DNA of 64,000 nt from NCBI GenBank assembly GCA_009617715.1, contig VTFK01000269.1, forward strand, positions 62,001 through 126,000, in the 5' to 3' direction. The stretch is from Plectrocnemia conspersa (Eukaryota > Arthropoda > Insecta > Trichoptera > Polycentropodidae). The position numbers were made by a program, and so were the translations under genes. Positions 37,056-49,959 of this stretch are shown here, piece after piece. The notes under the pieces were generated by a model. It made no database searches and was not told the DNA's origin. It saw only the letters and a list, made by a program, of their open reading frames with translations. How positions within the stretch are numbered: the stretch's first letter is position 1; the number at the start of each line of letters is the position of its first letter.

Positions 37056-37640
37056 TTTTGTCGCATTTATGAATAAAATCCACATAAAAATAGCAACGCC
37101 CCGCATGAAAATTTGTTACGTTTTTAATTTGATCCCCGGCCAAAAGAATAATGCAAAATAGGGGTTATTAATATGTCAAAAGGCAACTGCAAACGGCGCA
37201 GTTGTATGCAAATTGCCGAAATAAAATATTTCAAGACCCCGACTAGTCCCAAATAAATAAATAACAAACAAATACACATAGCGTATATTATTAAATTTAT
37301 TTTTTAAATACGCTAAAAAGTTAAAGCATACCATCGTATGTAAGCTCGACATAAAACAATAGCCTTTTACGATCGCATAAGTTATGCGAGAGTGCGATTT
37401 GAGGTCGTAAATTTTTTTTATGGCGGCTAGACGAAATTTTTCGACCGGATTGGCTTATCGTTAATTTTATTAGCAGCTAAAAACCCTTCCTTGTGACTTA
37501 CAGTAAGGGATCAAAGTATCATTAGTAAACGGTTTAGCTATTGACGTTTGACAAATTCACTTCGGCATCTGCGCGAACAAACAACGGTAAATAAGCAATG
37601 AAACGGATCAAAGATCATTTATCTTAGTTTACCCCTGTTT
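37056..37640. other. G+C-richer island
   Basis: The island contains GCAACGCCCCGC, GATCCCCGGCC, AAACGGCGCAG, CCCCGACTAGTCCC and repeated CATAAG/TTATGCG caudal-type words. There is no open frame over 60 codons and no transposon signal. Confidence 0.33.
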
Positions 37641-38390
37641 AAACAAAATATATTTTTTTCTCATAGCATTATGTACTTAATATGTTATCCAGGGATAAAG
37701 AATGATTTATGAATATTAGAACAAAAAAAAATATACCTTTTTTTGTAAATAAACAATTATATAACAATTTGCTTAAGCAGTAAGTATAGTTAAAATGGTT
37801 ATAATATAAATATAATATATATTTTAAAAAATTGTCATCATTGATCTGCAGTAAAATTTTGTTTGTATAAAAATCGCTAATGATATTAAAAATTAAACGC
37901 ACCTGAAACTATGTTAAGATTTTTTTTAATTAAATATATTTTTTACCAACTTTTTCAGATATAATATATAATATCTATAAATATATTTTATGATTATAAA
38001 CCAAGGTTAAGTATTTAAAAATAACAAGTATGTTTTAAAGCTATGGTTAAAATGTTTATAAGTAAATAGATTGTTACCTGTTATATTGTTTCAGAAAGAC
38101 AAATTAGATTAAAACGAAATATATATTTATTAAAAGTGAGAAAGTTAAAAAATATTTATAACTAACATCGACTATTATCTTACTCTTATATATATTTAGT
38201 TAGTTTTTGAATAAATTCATATATTTATTACATTAATTACTTAATTTAAATTAAAAATATTTTTTTTAAAAACCATTTCATAATATTCGTATTTAAATGC
38301 CATTATATTTACAATAATATATTGAATAGGAATAAGTGAACATTCAGTGAATACGCTTTATATTCACGTTATTTATATACCATTAACGTG
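37641..38390. other. A+T desert
   Basis: No supported feature. The 77-codon minus-strand frame 37669-37902 is unrecognised. Confidence 0.5.
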
Positions 38391-39600
38391 ATGGCACTTG
38401 AAATATACGATCGTTGACGATCGCTACGAGAACCGAACCACAGTAGCTTATACTCAAGGTCATGACGTAAAACTTCAAGATATTGCAATTATTGGAAGCT
38501 TTTCTTCTCATAGATGCGACCCGAGAGCATTCAAGTGCTTTTATATTTTATTCAAAGACTTTTATCTCGATTTTTGCTCAATGTAATGCATTTTCAATTG
38601 TAGGAGGTTTAAGATTCACTTTATACAAAAAAATTATTGAATACATATCTTTAAAAATAAATAATATGTAACTTTTAATCTTAATTTTTGTTTGTCCAAA
38701 TTTGAAAAACAATTTGTGCTAAGCACAAACAAGTACAAACAAAAACCGTACGAGCTAATAAGACAACCCTATATTCTGTTTTATTTTTTTAGTAATTTCC
38801 CAAATATGAAATTATCTATATATATATGATTCGAGACAGCGTATTGCGGATATGGATGTTGGCGGTTCAATTGCATCGCTTCTAGAAAACCTCAACAAAA
38901 TGTAATAAAATTTAATTGCCAGTAATCATTTTCGACGATTGTTATTAAAAGGGTAAAATGACAATAGCCCATTTTCGCAGAGTTTAACGCATTATTTATT
39001 GCGCATCTTTTGAGATCAGTTGCTATTTCTTTTCATCTCTTCGAAATGGTATTTAGAATGACCTCCAAATTAATTGTGGATCTGGTTGAAACCCAATATA
39101 TTTAAATGGATAAATTGTTATATAATTCCTATGTTATATTTCATAGTCTAGAGATCTAAAAACAGAACTTGACATGCCGATTATTTGTTAGTAAGTACAT
39201 AAATAGATTCGATAAAACCGATCTGTGCTAAGCAAGCAACACTGTCACATTCAGCTGCATCGGGCACTGTCTAAATTCAGTCAGTTGGCAAAATTTCGCG
39301 ATTGGATCGAAGCCGACGTCTCTACGTGTACTGTGGTTATATTTTGGGAAAATCAAAGCTCAGAGACACCACGTAGGATACATCACGCAAAACGGTCACT
39401 AAATCCGAAAGGTGTTTATGGCGCAGCCGAGGCGCGATCGTGATTCAGCCCCGTTTTGCGGCATAAGCCACATTTGAATATGTACACGCCATAAATTCTG
39501 ACGCCGTGACGTCGGATGCTGCGAGGATCATATACATACGTGAGTATGTGATGTGTGTGTTTCCCTTATGTGGAGAGGGTTACTCAATAAGTGGACGTAT
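38391..39600. other. Mixed stretch with two G+C-richer patches
   Basis: The patches lie at about 38,840-39,080 and 39,220-39,600 (GCCGACGTCTCTACGTG, CGCAGCCGAGGCGCGATCG, GACGCCGTGACGTCGG). The 72-codon frame 39225-39443 lies in the second patch and has no known domain. Confidence 0.3.
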
Positions 39601-40960
39601 TAAAAAAAAACAAGTTGAATAGGTATTGGTAATTAATTAGAAACACATTTAAATTAAAGACAATCCTAGTTCATGAAATAGTATATTATAGTAAAAAATA
39701 TTTTAGAATATCGCTAATTAGATGACATGATTGAAATTTTCTACCAATAATCCAAGTGATATAAATATAATAAAACAATAAAAAGTTTTTATTTCTTTCT
39801 TGTTGAAATTTAATGTTTGGCAGATTGTAAAGCATTATTAGTTAAATTAATACATTGAAAATGCCCTAAAGCGTAGTATTAATTAGTATATATAATGATG
39901 ATACAGGGCTCATCATACCCACAAAATTAGATGTCTGATCAGTACATGCAACTATCTAAGTTTTTCCAGTCTATGAATAATAAAGGTCGTTGATCCTTAA
40001 AATTTTTTATGTATTTCACTATTTATTTATATAAAAGTGTACTAAAATAATAAGTGGATAAATAGGGGTTTAAATATAGTCTAGTAGATATTATTAGGTA
40101 GTAAAAAGCAAGGCCATAAATCTAGTTTCATCGTAAACACCACGGGAATAATGATCGATGTCATTACCATAAAAAGCGCGAGCTTTAAGCATATTTGGAA
40201 CGAGTAAAATGATTTTATAAAACACAGAAACTGCATTAGTACGTTTAAAGTTGGATGTGTAATAAATTTCTATATAAAAAATAAAGTTAATATTGTATTT
40301 ATTATAGTTGCATGAGTACGCATACAAAGGATCATGGTATTTATATATTTTTCAATATAATAAAATACATCAATATTATGATATATACGATAAAATAAAT
40401 TATTTAAAATAAACAATAACAAGCATTCATAAAATTACCAGAATTTTTATAATTATTTTCGTTCCTGTTATTTAGAGGTTATAAAAATAAACAACGAGGA
40501 GATTCTCTGGGAAAGAATAGTCAAACACCTCTAGTTGCAACTGGATTGCCGTCTAAATTAGAAAAAAAGGTAAAGCCACTAAACAAATCTCAGCTATTGC
40601 TCTATTTTTTCAAAAAAAGAACCGTTTTAGTAGCAAAAATAAACTTTTATTTATTAAATCTATGAAACGGCAGCCAATGACATGGAGCTCCTGAAAAATA
40701 AGTAGTTTTCAAAACAAGTGCTTAAAAATCGCCTTAAATACCTACCCTAGAACTAACGTTAAATAAATTTAATTGCGAAGTGGACGTTTAGAAACAATAA
40801 AGGACTTTTGCCAAACATAAATTTCCCTATAAAAAAAGTTTAAATTAGGTTTTGTAATTTTAACTGAAAAATAAACGAGAGTAGCAAGCACTGGTAACCT
40901 ACAATATGATATTTCAAAAAGCTTGTAAAATTTTATCCAGAATACTGAAAGTCACTGCTG
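39601..40960. other. A+T-rich DNA, nothing recognised
   Basis: The 77-codon minus-strand frame 40094-40327 is unrecognised. Confidence 0.45.
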
Positions 40961-41460
40961 GCTTAACTAAATACATTTGGGAACATATGTTCAACGATTG
41001 TGGTGGCACGCCGCAAGGACACGTTGATATTCAAATGGGATTTGGGTCCGTGATATATGAAATCGCATAGAATATGCCCTTCGATGTATCGATACATAAA
41101 CGTTTTCGAAGGGGAAGCCCTTGGCGTTTTATTCAAATCGCAATCGTCGTACCACCACTACCCATACTTGATTTTCCCAAATGATTCGAAGAACAACAGG
41201 TACCTAATATCTCATGCATATCAAAATATATTGGTATAAGAAAAGTGCGTTTTTTATTTCTTTATTTTTTACTGGCTTACAAGGTTGTTTTAGATGTATC
41301 TCCGCCATACTTTAATAAAATAAAATATAATGGTCCAAGTTTTATATACCTCCCCCGGCCCCGTGCAAGTGAATTTCATATTTTTTATTGTCCCGCTCCC
41401 TCTTTAGCCCCCAAGAGCATCCTGCAGGAAATCTATGAAAAGTGAATGCAAGCGTTTTAT
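40961..41460. other. G+C-richer island
   Basis: The island contains GTGGCACGCCGCAAGG, CTCCCCCGGCCCCG and TCCCGCTCCCTC. Two 60-66-codon plus-strand frames (41057-41239, 41245-41445) are unrecognised. Confidence 0.28.
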
Positions 41461-42379
41461 GTGCGTTTTTTTAATGTTAAGCTATGCAGCATTTTATTAT
41501 TAAATAATATAATTAAAAAATCCTATAAAAATATTAAGAAGTTTATGGTTTTAATAATGACTATATATATACTAAATCATATGTTTATTAGTTAATTTGT
41601 TCAGTGAGCATATAATATATATTATATGCGTGTTACATTTTTCTATTTTAATTGATTACAAGTTATAGAATAATTGCCTTTTGTTTGAGTAATATATTTA
41701 TACAAAAAAATGTTAAGAGCTCATTTAAAACTTTTCATTGAAAATTTACGATGATTTTGTTGAGAGCAGAGAAAGATGAGCTCTGTTTGTTTATGTACTT
41801 GAAATAAACGATGGAATGTTTTCAAAGTAAATTAATAAGGCGTAAAGTTTCGTCTATATAATAAAAATTGAGGAAGAACGTGCATAAATAAAAACGATGG
41901 ATATAAATATAAAAATATATTTTAAAAATCTACATATTTTTAAGCTTTAAACAATCAATGTTTGTATTTTTTAAGAATATATTTTATAACAGAGAAATAG
42001 GTGAAGAGTAATCATAAACTCATAGGAAAAATCTTTATAAAATTGAGCTTGACACAGTATCCAGGACTTTTAACAAAGGCAAACTTAATTAACATATTAA
42101 GAATTAGATGTTAACATTTACAAAATACACATATATTCACATAATATTAATTGTAATTACACATATAAATACAAAAATCTGATTAAAAAAATAGACCAGC
42201 TCCTCTTATATGTATGTATAATTTATTGCTGAAAACATATTTTTGCCTTATGAGTTCATTAAGAACATGAATGACTTTATAAAATTTTTGAGTATTGACA
42301 TCCTAACCACATAAGGCTAGTTTAAACGGAAGCGACTAATATTTGGTTGATTACACTGCTATTTTAGTAAACATTTTAT
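41461..42379. other. A+T-rich DNA with one perfect palindrome
   Basis: A perfect 22-base palindrome, GCATATAATAT/ATATTATATGC, lies at 41608-41629. Nothing else is supported. Confidence 0.5.
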
Positions 42380-42819
42380 AGACTAGCTGATGGCTTGTCC
42401 CTATTGGTTTATTATAAAAAGTAGTGTTGAAATAAAATATATAGGGATAGAATGCAAGGTTATGTTAATAATAAGCTCCAATAAGTAAAGAAAAATAAAT
42501 AAAGAAATGTCATGTACTTCTTAGGGCCTAAGAAAGCATTTAATTAGATGATGACTACGGTAAAACATATTAAAGGTGGTACACCAAATATATAAATCAT
42601 ATCTTTGATGAAAAGTTTGATCCACTATTATAAACATATATATTTGTTCTGATAAATTATAAATTATGTTTTTGAATTCAAGACTTGCTTAAAGCATAGA
42701 GTAAATATATTTAAAAAACAACACCTAGGATTTACTCATGTAAATTTGTAGTAGTACAGATGTCCATATATTAAAAAAAAATGTAAAAACACATCCTTAA
42801 GTGTAGTTACAGTTTAAGA
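42380..42819. other. A+T-rich DNA with a possible old repeat start
   Basis: GACTAGCTGATGGCTTGTCCC at about 42,381 faintly resembles the ACTAGCTGACCCG start of an interspersed repeat common in moth and butterfly genomes. The match is confined to the first bases. Confidence 0.25.
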
Positions 42820-43110
42820 ACCATTAAACGCAATCTGCGTCGGTAATCGCGAGGAGTTCAAACGCCTTTGCACTCAGGCACTCGGAGAGCAAAGCTCGTT
42901 GCACAAAAATAGCGAGGGGAAACAGCCACCGTGAACATTCATATCTGGATGATGATGTATTGACGGAATGACTTCACCCCCTGCGACGCTGACGATTGCT
43001 TAGGGGTGAAGCCGCCATGAAAACATTTTCCAGCTCCATTCAAAGTGGGGCGGATAACCGGCGAGTTTTCACGTAATTAATCCCGACCGATGCTCCATTT
43101 ACCTAAATAA
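42820..43110. other. G+C-richer island
   Basis: The island contains AATCTGCGTCGG, CTCGGAGAGCAAAGC, CACCCCCTGCGACGC, GGGGCGGATAACCGGCG. There is no open frame of note. Confidence 0.32.
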
Positions 43111-43703
43111 TTGTTTTATTTCATGCGTTTGCTTCCAGTTTTTGCTTACTTTATATAAAAATGGCGGGTGCTTGGCAAATAGATTATTTCAGAGAGAAAA
43201 AATCTGACACTCCAATTTAAGTTATTCAAAAATGAATTATGTTTTCTAAATAGCCAAATAATGTGATTAGTGATTGACCATGACTGTGAAAGGTGATGAC
43301 AATTTAAATTGGTAAATAAATTGTGATGTTTCACTGGTCTTTCGAAGCCCTGTTAATATGGCATTCATAAGAAAATCGAGGTCACAAGAAATCTCTAAGA
43401 AAATTCCACACAACGATATAAGTTTTATTATAGATATTGCCCTCAAATTAATAAAAGCTAATTCTAGATAATACTATTATATTTAAGTAAAAAAATATAA
43501 ACCAAAACAAAACATCAAAATGCTATTAAAAATTCAGGCATTTAAAAATCCAATAATGTTTTGAAATTTTGATTTTTAGAAAAGTATTTAATTTCATTTG
43601 CATGTAGGACTAAGTTTATAATACACTATTAAATTAGGTGGTCAGCTATTTTTTTTTCTGCAATAATTGGTTGGATAAACACCTTTCATTTTAAATAAAA
43701 AAA
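43111..43703. other. A+T-rich DNA, nothing recognised
   Basis: The 62-codon minus-strand frame 43146-43334 is unrecognised. Confidence 0.5.
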
Positions 43704-43741
43704 TCTTTGTGTTTCTGTAATTAATTACAGAAACACAGAGA
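43704..43741. repeat. 38-bp palindrome with one mismatched pair
   Basis: The central 30 bases (43708-43737) are a perfect palindrome with no spacer, centred on AATT. Three further pairs match beyond one mismatch. Confidence 0.95.
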
Positions 43742-43959
43742 ATTTATCAGAGTACTAATTAACTTAAGCCATTAACTTAGGCATAGTTGTCTACACCAAT
43801 TTTAATATTTTATTAAATTAAATTATACCCATAGCCTACTTGTAGAATAAGTCTTTTGGTGACAGCATTAAGCATCGACAAATAATAATTGTTAGTTTAA
43901 TTAGTAAAATAAAAGTGTAAAACATGGTTAATCTATAATATGTGCAATTTATTAGTGTA
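43742..43959. other. A+T-rich DNA, nothing recognised
   Basis: No open frame, repeat or motif is supported here. Confidence 0.5.
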
Positions 43960-44340
43960 TGCACGAGAATTCATGAATCATATTATTGTGTATACCTTTG
44001 GCGCAGTACTTTTCTATTCAAGCTTAGGGCGAGCCTAAAACATGCACGTGTGTAATTGAAAGATGAATGGAAGCTTTTCTTGGTGTGCACAATGAAATTT
44101 TTCATGGGGATTTCCGCTTGCCCGAGGGGCCTATGCCTACTACCATCCTCTTCCCCTAATGAACTTTTTTTCTTCTCCCGCTGCATGCATGCGAATTTAT
44201 TTGCCGGCGCGGTGGTTACCCGGATGGAAGCGAACCAGGCGCCTCTCCTAATAAATTTACTACCCGGGAAAACATATTTGATGTTTCAGTAATATACGCA
44301 CGAATAAATTATCGTTATTAACAAAAAAGCGCCGCCGAGA
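43960..44340. other. G+C-richer island
   Basis: The island contains CACGTG, GCCCGAGGGGCC, TTTGCCGGCGCGG and GCGCCGCCGAG. Overlapping frames on both strands (43983-44186 minus, 44056-44292 plus) are unrecognised. Confidence 0.32.
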
Positions 44341-44579
44341 TTTACCCATATGCACAAAACACCCACAATATAACGGTTTTAAACAACATTTATTAAAATT
44401 CTATTTTTGTACTTACATATGGTGTTAGTCGCCATCATAAATTACGCAACGATGTTTAACCTTTTTTAAGCAATCTTTACAGCAAGTGACTATTATGTAT
44501 ATTTATTCACTACTACAAATACACACAAACGTTGATAACTCTTTACTTATTTGCTTAATACAAAGAAGAACTGTTGGAT
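44341..44579. other. A+T-rich DNA, nothing recognised
   Basis: No open frame, repeat or motif is supported here. Confidence 0.5.
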
Positions 44580-45260
44580 ATTACACATTTTCAAGCAACA
44601 CTGTTGACGAGCATGAATTCCACGAGCACCGATTGCCATCAAAGTCCTCGTCTATGGGAACGACCCGAGTCCTGCTGCATTCGTGACGATTCAACGATGC
44701 CCCGTTTAACGTAACCGTCTCGTGTATCCCCTCAATTATAACTCTGATTCGTTTTATTTGTGCCCCTTCTGTGTCTCCTTAACGACTTCAAAGTGAGAAG
44801 TTTTAAATATCGAGCAGTGGTCCTTTTGAGAGAAGAGAGACAATGCGGTGTCACGACCGCGCCGTTTTCATAACGTCGCTCTGTGTATATTTATTGTCGT
44901 GAAACCAATTATCGAGTCAAAAAGGCAGGCCCTTGGCCGGCCGCGGGATAAATAAACGGCGATAAGGGCCAAGGGAACACTGAGATCCTCCTTTGGGGAG
45001 CCCGTAATGTTTTAATCTGTCACGACCTATCGGCCATTGTGCCATGGTCCGACGATGATGCACCGCACTCTTATAACCTGCATACTTCACAGCTCTTTCG
45101 TGTGGCGATTATTTATCGGCGAAGCCCATGGGAAACTCAGGAATGCCATATTTCAAAGCTCGTTGCTTGATTTATATGGAACGACAATGGCGAGCCGGCG
45201 CAAAAGGTCAGCGACTAACCTTACTTGTAAAAATCTATTTGATACGAGGCGTCCTTCAAG
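44580..45260. other. Large G+C-richer island
   Basis: This is one of the longest balanced blocks. It holds ACGACCGCGCCG, CTTGGCCGGCCGCGGGATAAATAAACGGCGATAA-type sequence near 44,932-44,965, CTATCGGCCATTGTGCC (Sox-like CATTGT) and CATGGTCCGACG. The 94-codon frame 45037-45321 has no known domain. I infer a regulatory cluster. Confidence 0.35.
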
Positions 45261-46479
45261 TATTTTAATGATGAAACTCAAGACTCAAACTAAAACAATG
45301 GATCGTTTTAGAAACATGTAAATATAATCATAAATGTAAAAAGTACGTTAAATTATAATACAAAATAATAATGTCTGTTTTCTAACTATTAATTTGCAAT
45401 ATTTATAGTTTTACCTATTTAAAAAAGTTATTGTTTAACTCACTATAAAACCACAAGTGTTGTTTAAACAATGTTTGTGTAGCTAAATAGATTTATTTAA
45501 TTTAAAAACCTTTTATCTAAGTGCTATTTTACAAGCTCTTAAAACTATTAGTCTACTTCGGTTATTATCTCCCTATTTTTAATAATCTTTGTCTTGGGAA
45601 ATTTATTGTTGTGCAAGAGAATAGATTTTAGATGTTGTTTTTGTTACCAGATTAGTTTTTTGTCGTGTCAACGGCGACTTATAAGCTATTTAAAATAGCA
45701 CAATTGATTGTTTTTCATTTCAGAAATTATTCTTAAATCAAATACACTGATCATTCAAGCTAGTAATAAAAACTACCTAAATTCTATTGTTGAGTTTTAG
45801 AAATTAAAGTATTAGTTTCAGATAAGCTAGAAAGACAGCGAGAAAGTCTAATAAAATATTTAGAAGAAATAAAAAAATAATTAGAGATTCACTTTATTTA
45901 TATAGAATTGGTTTACAAGTCAGAGAGAGAAGGATCGTTGATCTCCTCCCATTTCTCCAATCTGATATTCAATTCCAAATATTACTTAAAATAGTGTTTT
46001 GCTTTACACTTTAAATAAATATATTAAAGTTCAACTGAACTAGCAAAGCTTATGCCGAATCAAATCATATGCATATTGTTTACAAATTATTTTATTGTTT
46101 TATATCTTTTTTATGTATTGTATTTTTCTGAAAATGGTTCATAAGCTTAAAACTATATTATTTAGAAAAAATGCAATAAAGTATTTAGCGTATTTTTTGC
46201 GTATTTGGAATAAAAATATGCAATAGAGCCTTAAATATTTTAGGATTTGTCTTGAGTTAATTTCTTGGTGATTCATGATAACTGCTTGACTAACCTGAAA
46301 CTGAAGATCAAAGTAAGCGGCTCTTGGTGGAATTTGTTGTGGATTGTCGTAAAATTTTTTAGACGAAAGTTAAGTTTTACTCTCGTATATTTAAGGTTAA
46401 ATAAGAAATGGTATTCTAAGTGATCACATCACAATGTGTTTATTACATATGTATATTTTTTAAATAAGCTTTTTTAAAT
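45261..46479. other. A+T-rich DNA, nothing recognised
   Basis: The part above 46,260 (to 46,480) could be further decayed 3' sequence of the minus-strand relic that follows. Confidence 0.45.
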
Positions 46480-46870
46480 AAAATCAAGTAATACAGTGCT
46501 GTCGAGCTCTTCAATTGAGGGCTTTATTGCATATGAATTCTATATGATGATATAATATGTAGTCCGCTTTCAATAGAACACTTAAATCGGTTAGCACTTC
46601 TATACAATTTAGTACATTATTAACTATCTTAAAATCAAATTAATAGCTATTTTTCACTAGAGTAGGTCAAACGATGTATTTTTTATGTTAGGGCGTCAGT
46701 GCTTAAGAATGATTTTTTCACATGCCATCCAGATTCTTAACAAGCTTGCTAAGCACAATAGCTTTGAAGTGAAAATGAAGTATGTGGCGATTGATATTTT
46801 TCATATCTCAAATAAGGAGTTTAAATCTAATTTATTTTTAGTGAAAAATCACTTCATTCATAAGTAGACA
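46480..46870 (-). mobile_element. CR1-like RT thumb fragment
   Basis: Minus-strand frame: FKIVNNVLNCIEVLTDLSVL followed by ADYILYHHIEFICNKALN. This is the usual Y-IN---L-RV---KDLGV-FDS-L-F--HI--ICNKALK-LGF block that lies after the ADD catalytic box. Its nucleotide sequence aligns with 50300-50430 (GAG-GCTTTATTGCA-ATGA, GACACTTAAAT, CCACTTCT), so both are copies of one family. The plus-strand frame 46685-46867 is an antisense shadow of this relic. The palm domain is not readable. Confidence 0.75.
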
Positions 46871-47069
46871 TAGTCTATAGTCTGCCTTAAATAACTGTTA
46901 TTATTACAAAAAAGATTGACTTAGATCAACGTGGAGGAACGAAGGGGTAGAAAAAATCTTATTATTAAGCATCGCTTCTACTTAGCTAAGAGTTTAATAA
47001 AGGAAAATCCTAAGCAAAAAATATTTACCAATAACAAGATAAGCCTTAAAAAAATCATGCCGTAAGTTT

Positions 47070-48010
47070 ATACGTCCTAATGCGATTTAGTACGCCGGTA
47101 ACCAACCCCGCGGTTGCAGATAGGGCAAAAGGGCGGTCAAAAGACGGAAATATCTTAGCAAATTGGTTTTCCTGCAAACACTGCCTGGAATCTAGTACAT
47201 CTGCATAATTTGATTTGACCGGGTCTTCCCGGCTACCTGCTTTATATTTATGTAGGGTTTACGCCGCTCTGACCTTACACTACCCAGACTCACTATTTAC
47301 TTCCATTACTGGAACGCGTAAATAATAGGCTAAGATCGGCGCAGATAGCGCATAGTCCCGCCGGGACCTTTGCGTATATAAACGAGATATTACATATTAT
47401 TTTGCCGGTCAGGTGCCCGCATTACAATAGTAATCGTCTCCGATAAGGAAATGGTTCGTGTTATGTAGACGATAGGAATATGGTTTAGTTCAAATAATTA
47501 TGATTTATGACACTGGAATGGGTTTAAAGGGAGGGGCCTAGGGCAGTCGATATGTGTCGCTATTCAGGACTTTTGCGCTGGATATGACGTCATGTCTACT
47601 GTTACGATTCATTTGATCATCATCAATCAACAATATTGCTTGGTGCGGAACCAGATATTGTCTACAAACATATTTAATTTATTAATAAATTTTAAATGAC
47701 TCCGTTCTTCTGATAAAATTGCATCTACCGTCAATAATCATAAACCAAACATACGTGTAACTAAGACTCAAAGGTAGCAATTATGGTTTCACTTTTCACA
47801 TAAAAGTTTCGATGCAAACAGGCTTTCGACCATGGCTCAGTTGCAAGAAGGTTTAATTTGGGTCTTTAGTTTTACCTGGGGACATATTATGCCACCGTGC
47901 TACAATAACTCAGGTAACTTTATTACAACGACCGACGACTCCTCGCACAGAAAGGAAAATCGCTAGACTGCATCACTACCCCTATCATTTAGATTCTCCA
48001 ACACCCCTTG
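47070..48010. other. Large G+C-richer island group
   Basis: Three patches: 47,080-47,420 (CCCCGCGGTTGCAG, CCGGGTCTTCCCGGC, CCCGCCGGGACC and GGTCAGGTGCCCGC), 47,520-47,660 (GTCGATATGTGTCG, GATATGACGTCATG with a CRE-like TGACGTCA) and 47,820-48,000 (ACGACCGACGACTCC). No exon or transposon is evident. Confidence 0.33.
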
Positions 48011-48169
48011 ACGTATATAAAAACACACATATGTATAAATGTTATAGCGAAGGTGCACATAAAATTAATTATTTTATAAATTAAAAAAAAATACTAATTT
48101 TTAGTGTTAATAAAACAATAATAAATAAATAATAATCTCTCTATTAAATATTAATATTAAAAAGTATAT

Positions 48170-48740
48170 GATTACATGTCCGAGAAATCAATTGCTGTGA
48201 TAATGGCATTAATAGACAGTGGACAAAGATTTGATCCTTGCAGTACTCCATACCATGGTTACAATTATAAAAAACCTAGTTAACTAATTATTTATATATA
48301 ATATAACATTGAAACTTAATCTAAAGATAATTTATTAAGATAAATGTGATCGCCTTTTTCTTAAATAAAAAAAGCTAAAGGGTATATGAAACCTAATCCA
48401 TACTTTGAAGCATAAAAAATGGTAACCATGATCGATATATTAAATTATCGAAAAATAATTTAAAATATTTTAGCCGATGCTGACAACGAAGCTATTGTCG
48501 AGGTCCAACCAGATACACAGTTAACAATAAGGTCATTAAAGGGACGATTTCAAATATTATGAAAAGAAAATAATTAACTCAGCAGACAAAATGCCTAGCA
48601 ATAGAAAAAATTAATCAATACTACAATTGCGTAATAATTAGAGATTAAACAGCTAGTATATCCATGCTTCAGAAAAACTACCCTTTTGTTCGTAAAGGAT
48701 GCGCGATAGGAAATGCTTTTATCCCGCGTAAAAACATTGC
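48170..48740 (-). mobile_element. CR1-like RT relic
   Basis: Minus-strand reading gives SNYYAIVVLINF near 48,640 (usual NYRPI-IL) and GVLQGSNLCPLSI followed by NAIITAIDFSD at 48,180-48,250 (usual GVPQGSNLGPLLF-LFINDI). The two RT blocks are in the right order, with a readable-frame gap between them. The upper part (48544-48740) is the second copy of the segment at 35.5 kb. The ADD box and thumb are missing. It is inactive. Confidence 0.75.
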
Positions 48741-48819
48741 ATTAACGAGGTATAGAGAGAAATCGATATGATTTAGGTTAATGACATAAATATAATTTAT
48801 ATATTTAAAAACGATGTAT

Positions 48820-49300
48820 TATTGATCGTGTATCGGCTTAATTTAATGCTTCTCTCCTAATTGTCCCCCTAAATATTTGAACCCATTCTGTCCAAATTAT
48901 CCCTCAGCTCCTTCGTCAAGGCTGCGCCACATTCCATTATTAATTTAATTATCTTATAAAAAGGGATCGCGAGGAGGCGATTTTCTGCTTTTCACCCCGC
49001 CGCGCCGTAGAAAATTCCATCTATTTCATCTAAATATAAAATTATTAAGCTCCCGATTCGGAAACTTATCACCGCGGGGCATCGTTTGATGCGAAAACAA
49101 ATTAAAATTGCACAGTTGGCAGCTCCGAGTCGGTTTCAAATTAAATTCTCTTCGCCTATTTCTCCTCACTTTTTTTCCATCCATTCTTCACTCTCCATCT
49201 GCGCAGACTTTACTTATTTTTTTTAGTATTTAAGTGTCTGAGGTAGAATCGAGGAGATGCCTCAAAATGGCTGCTGTTGACGTTTTGACGCTACACCTTC
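48820..49300. other. G+C-richer island
   Basis: The island contains GGGATCGCGAGGAGGCG, CACCCCGCCGCGCCG, ATCACCGCGGGGC and AGCTCCGAGTCGG words, homeodomain-like TTAATTTAATTA and no open frame over 60 codons. Candidate regulatory DNA. Confidence 0.35.
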
Positions 49301-49959
49301 AGATGATTTTTTTAAATATAATATAATCGATAGATATACCATGTAAAAAAAAATAATCCCATTTTAATTTAATGGCGCGTGGTATCAAATTATAAGTCCA
49401 AGTAATGAAGTAACACAATACACAAAAGGGGCTTTAATTTTCGCGTTCGAAACGAAGCACAATGATATCGATTGACAATGCGATTCTTGGGTCCGATTTT
49501 ATTTGTCCAGTAATTGTTATATTTACAAAGGCAACGTAAACAATAATATCGTACAACGATATCACTCGTTTGTAACCGTCTTTATTGTACGCGTGTGTAT
49601 TTAATATGTGTTTAGAGATACATAGTTCGGTTTAATTTAGGGTAAGGATGTGACGTTGCTTACATCTGTGTTTACTTAATATATAGTATATCTATATATC
49701 GTATATATTGATAGTTGTAGCTTTGATGTTTAATCAAAAGCAAGGTAAAATAAAGTTCGTATTTATATTATATACTAATCAATACACATTGGATACATGT
49801 TAAAATTATATTATACTATACCACTGTATTGGTATATATTTCTATTTTTCCAGCAACTGCAATAACATGGATTGAAGCAAATATATACCATCTGAAATAT
49901 AGCAAGTCGGATTTCTTTGCTTATTGGGAAGATGAGAAATACTTATTTTTATTCATTAG
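49301..49959. other. A+T-rich DNA with a small island
   Basis: The patch at 49,420-49,600 (TTCGCGTTCGAAACG, ATATCGATTG) is less biased. The rest is plain A+T-rich sequence. Confidence 0.4.

Noticed and set aside
46685..46867. Plus-strand 60-codon frame
   Set aside because: It overlaps the minus-strand CR1-like RT relic and has no features of its own.
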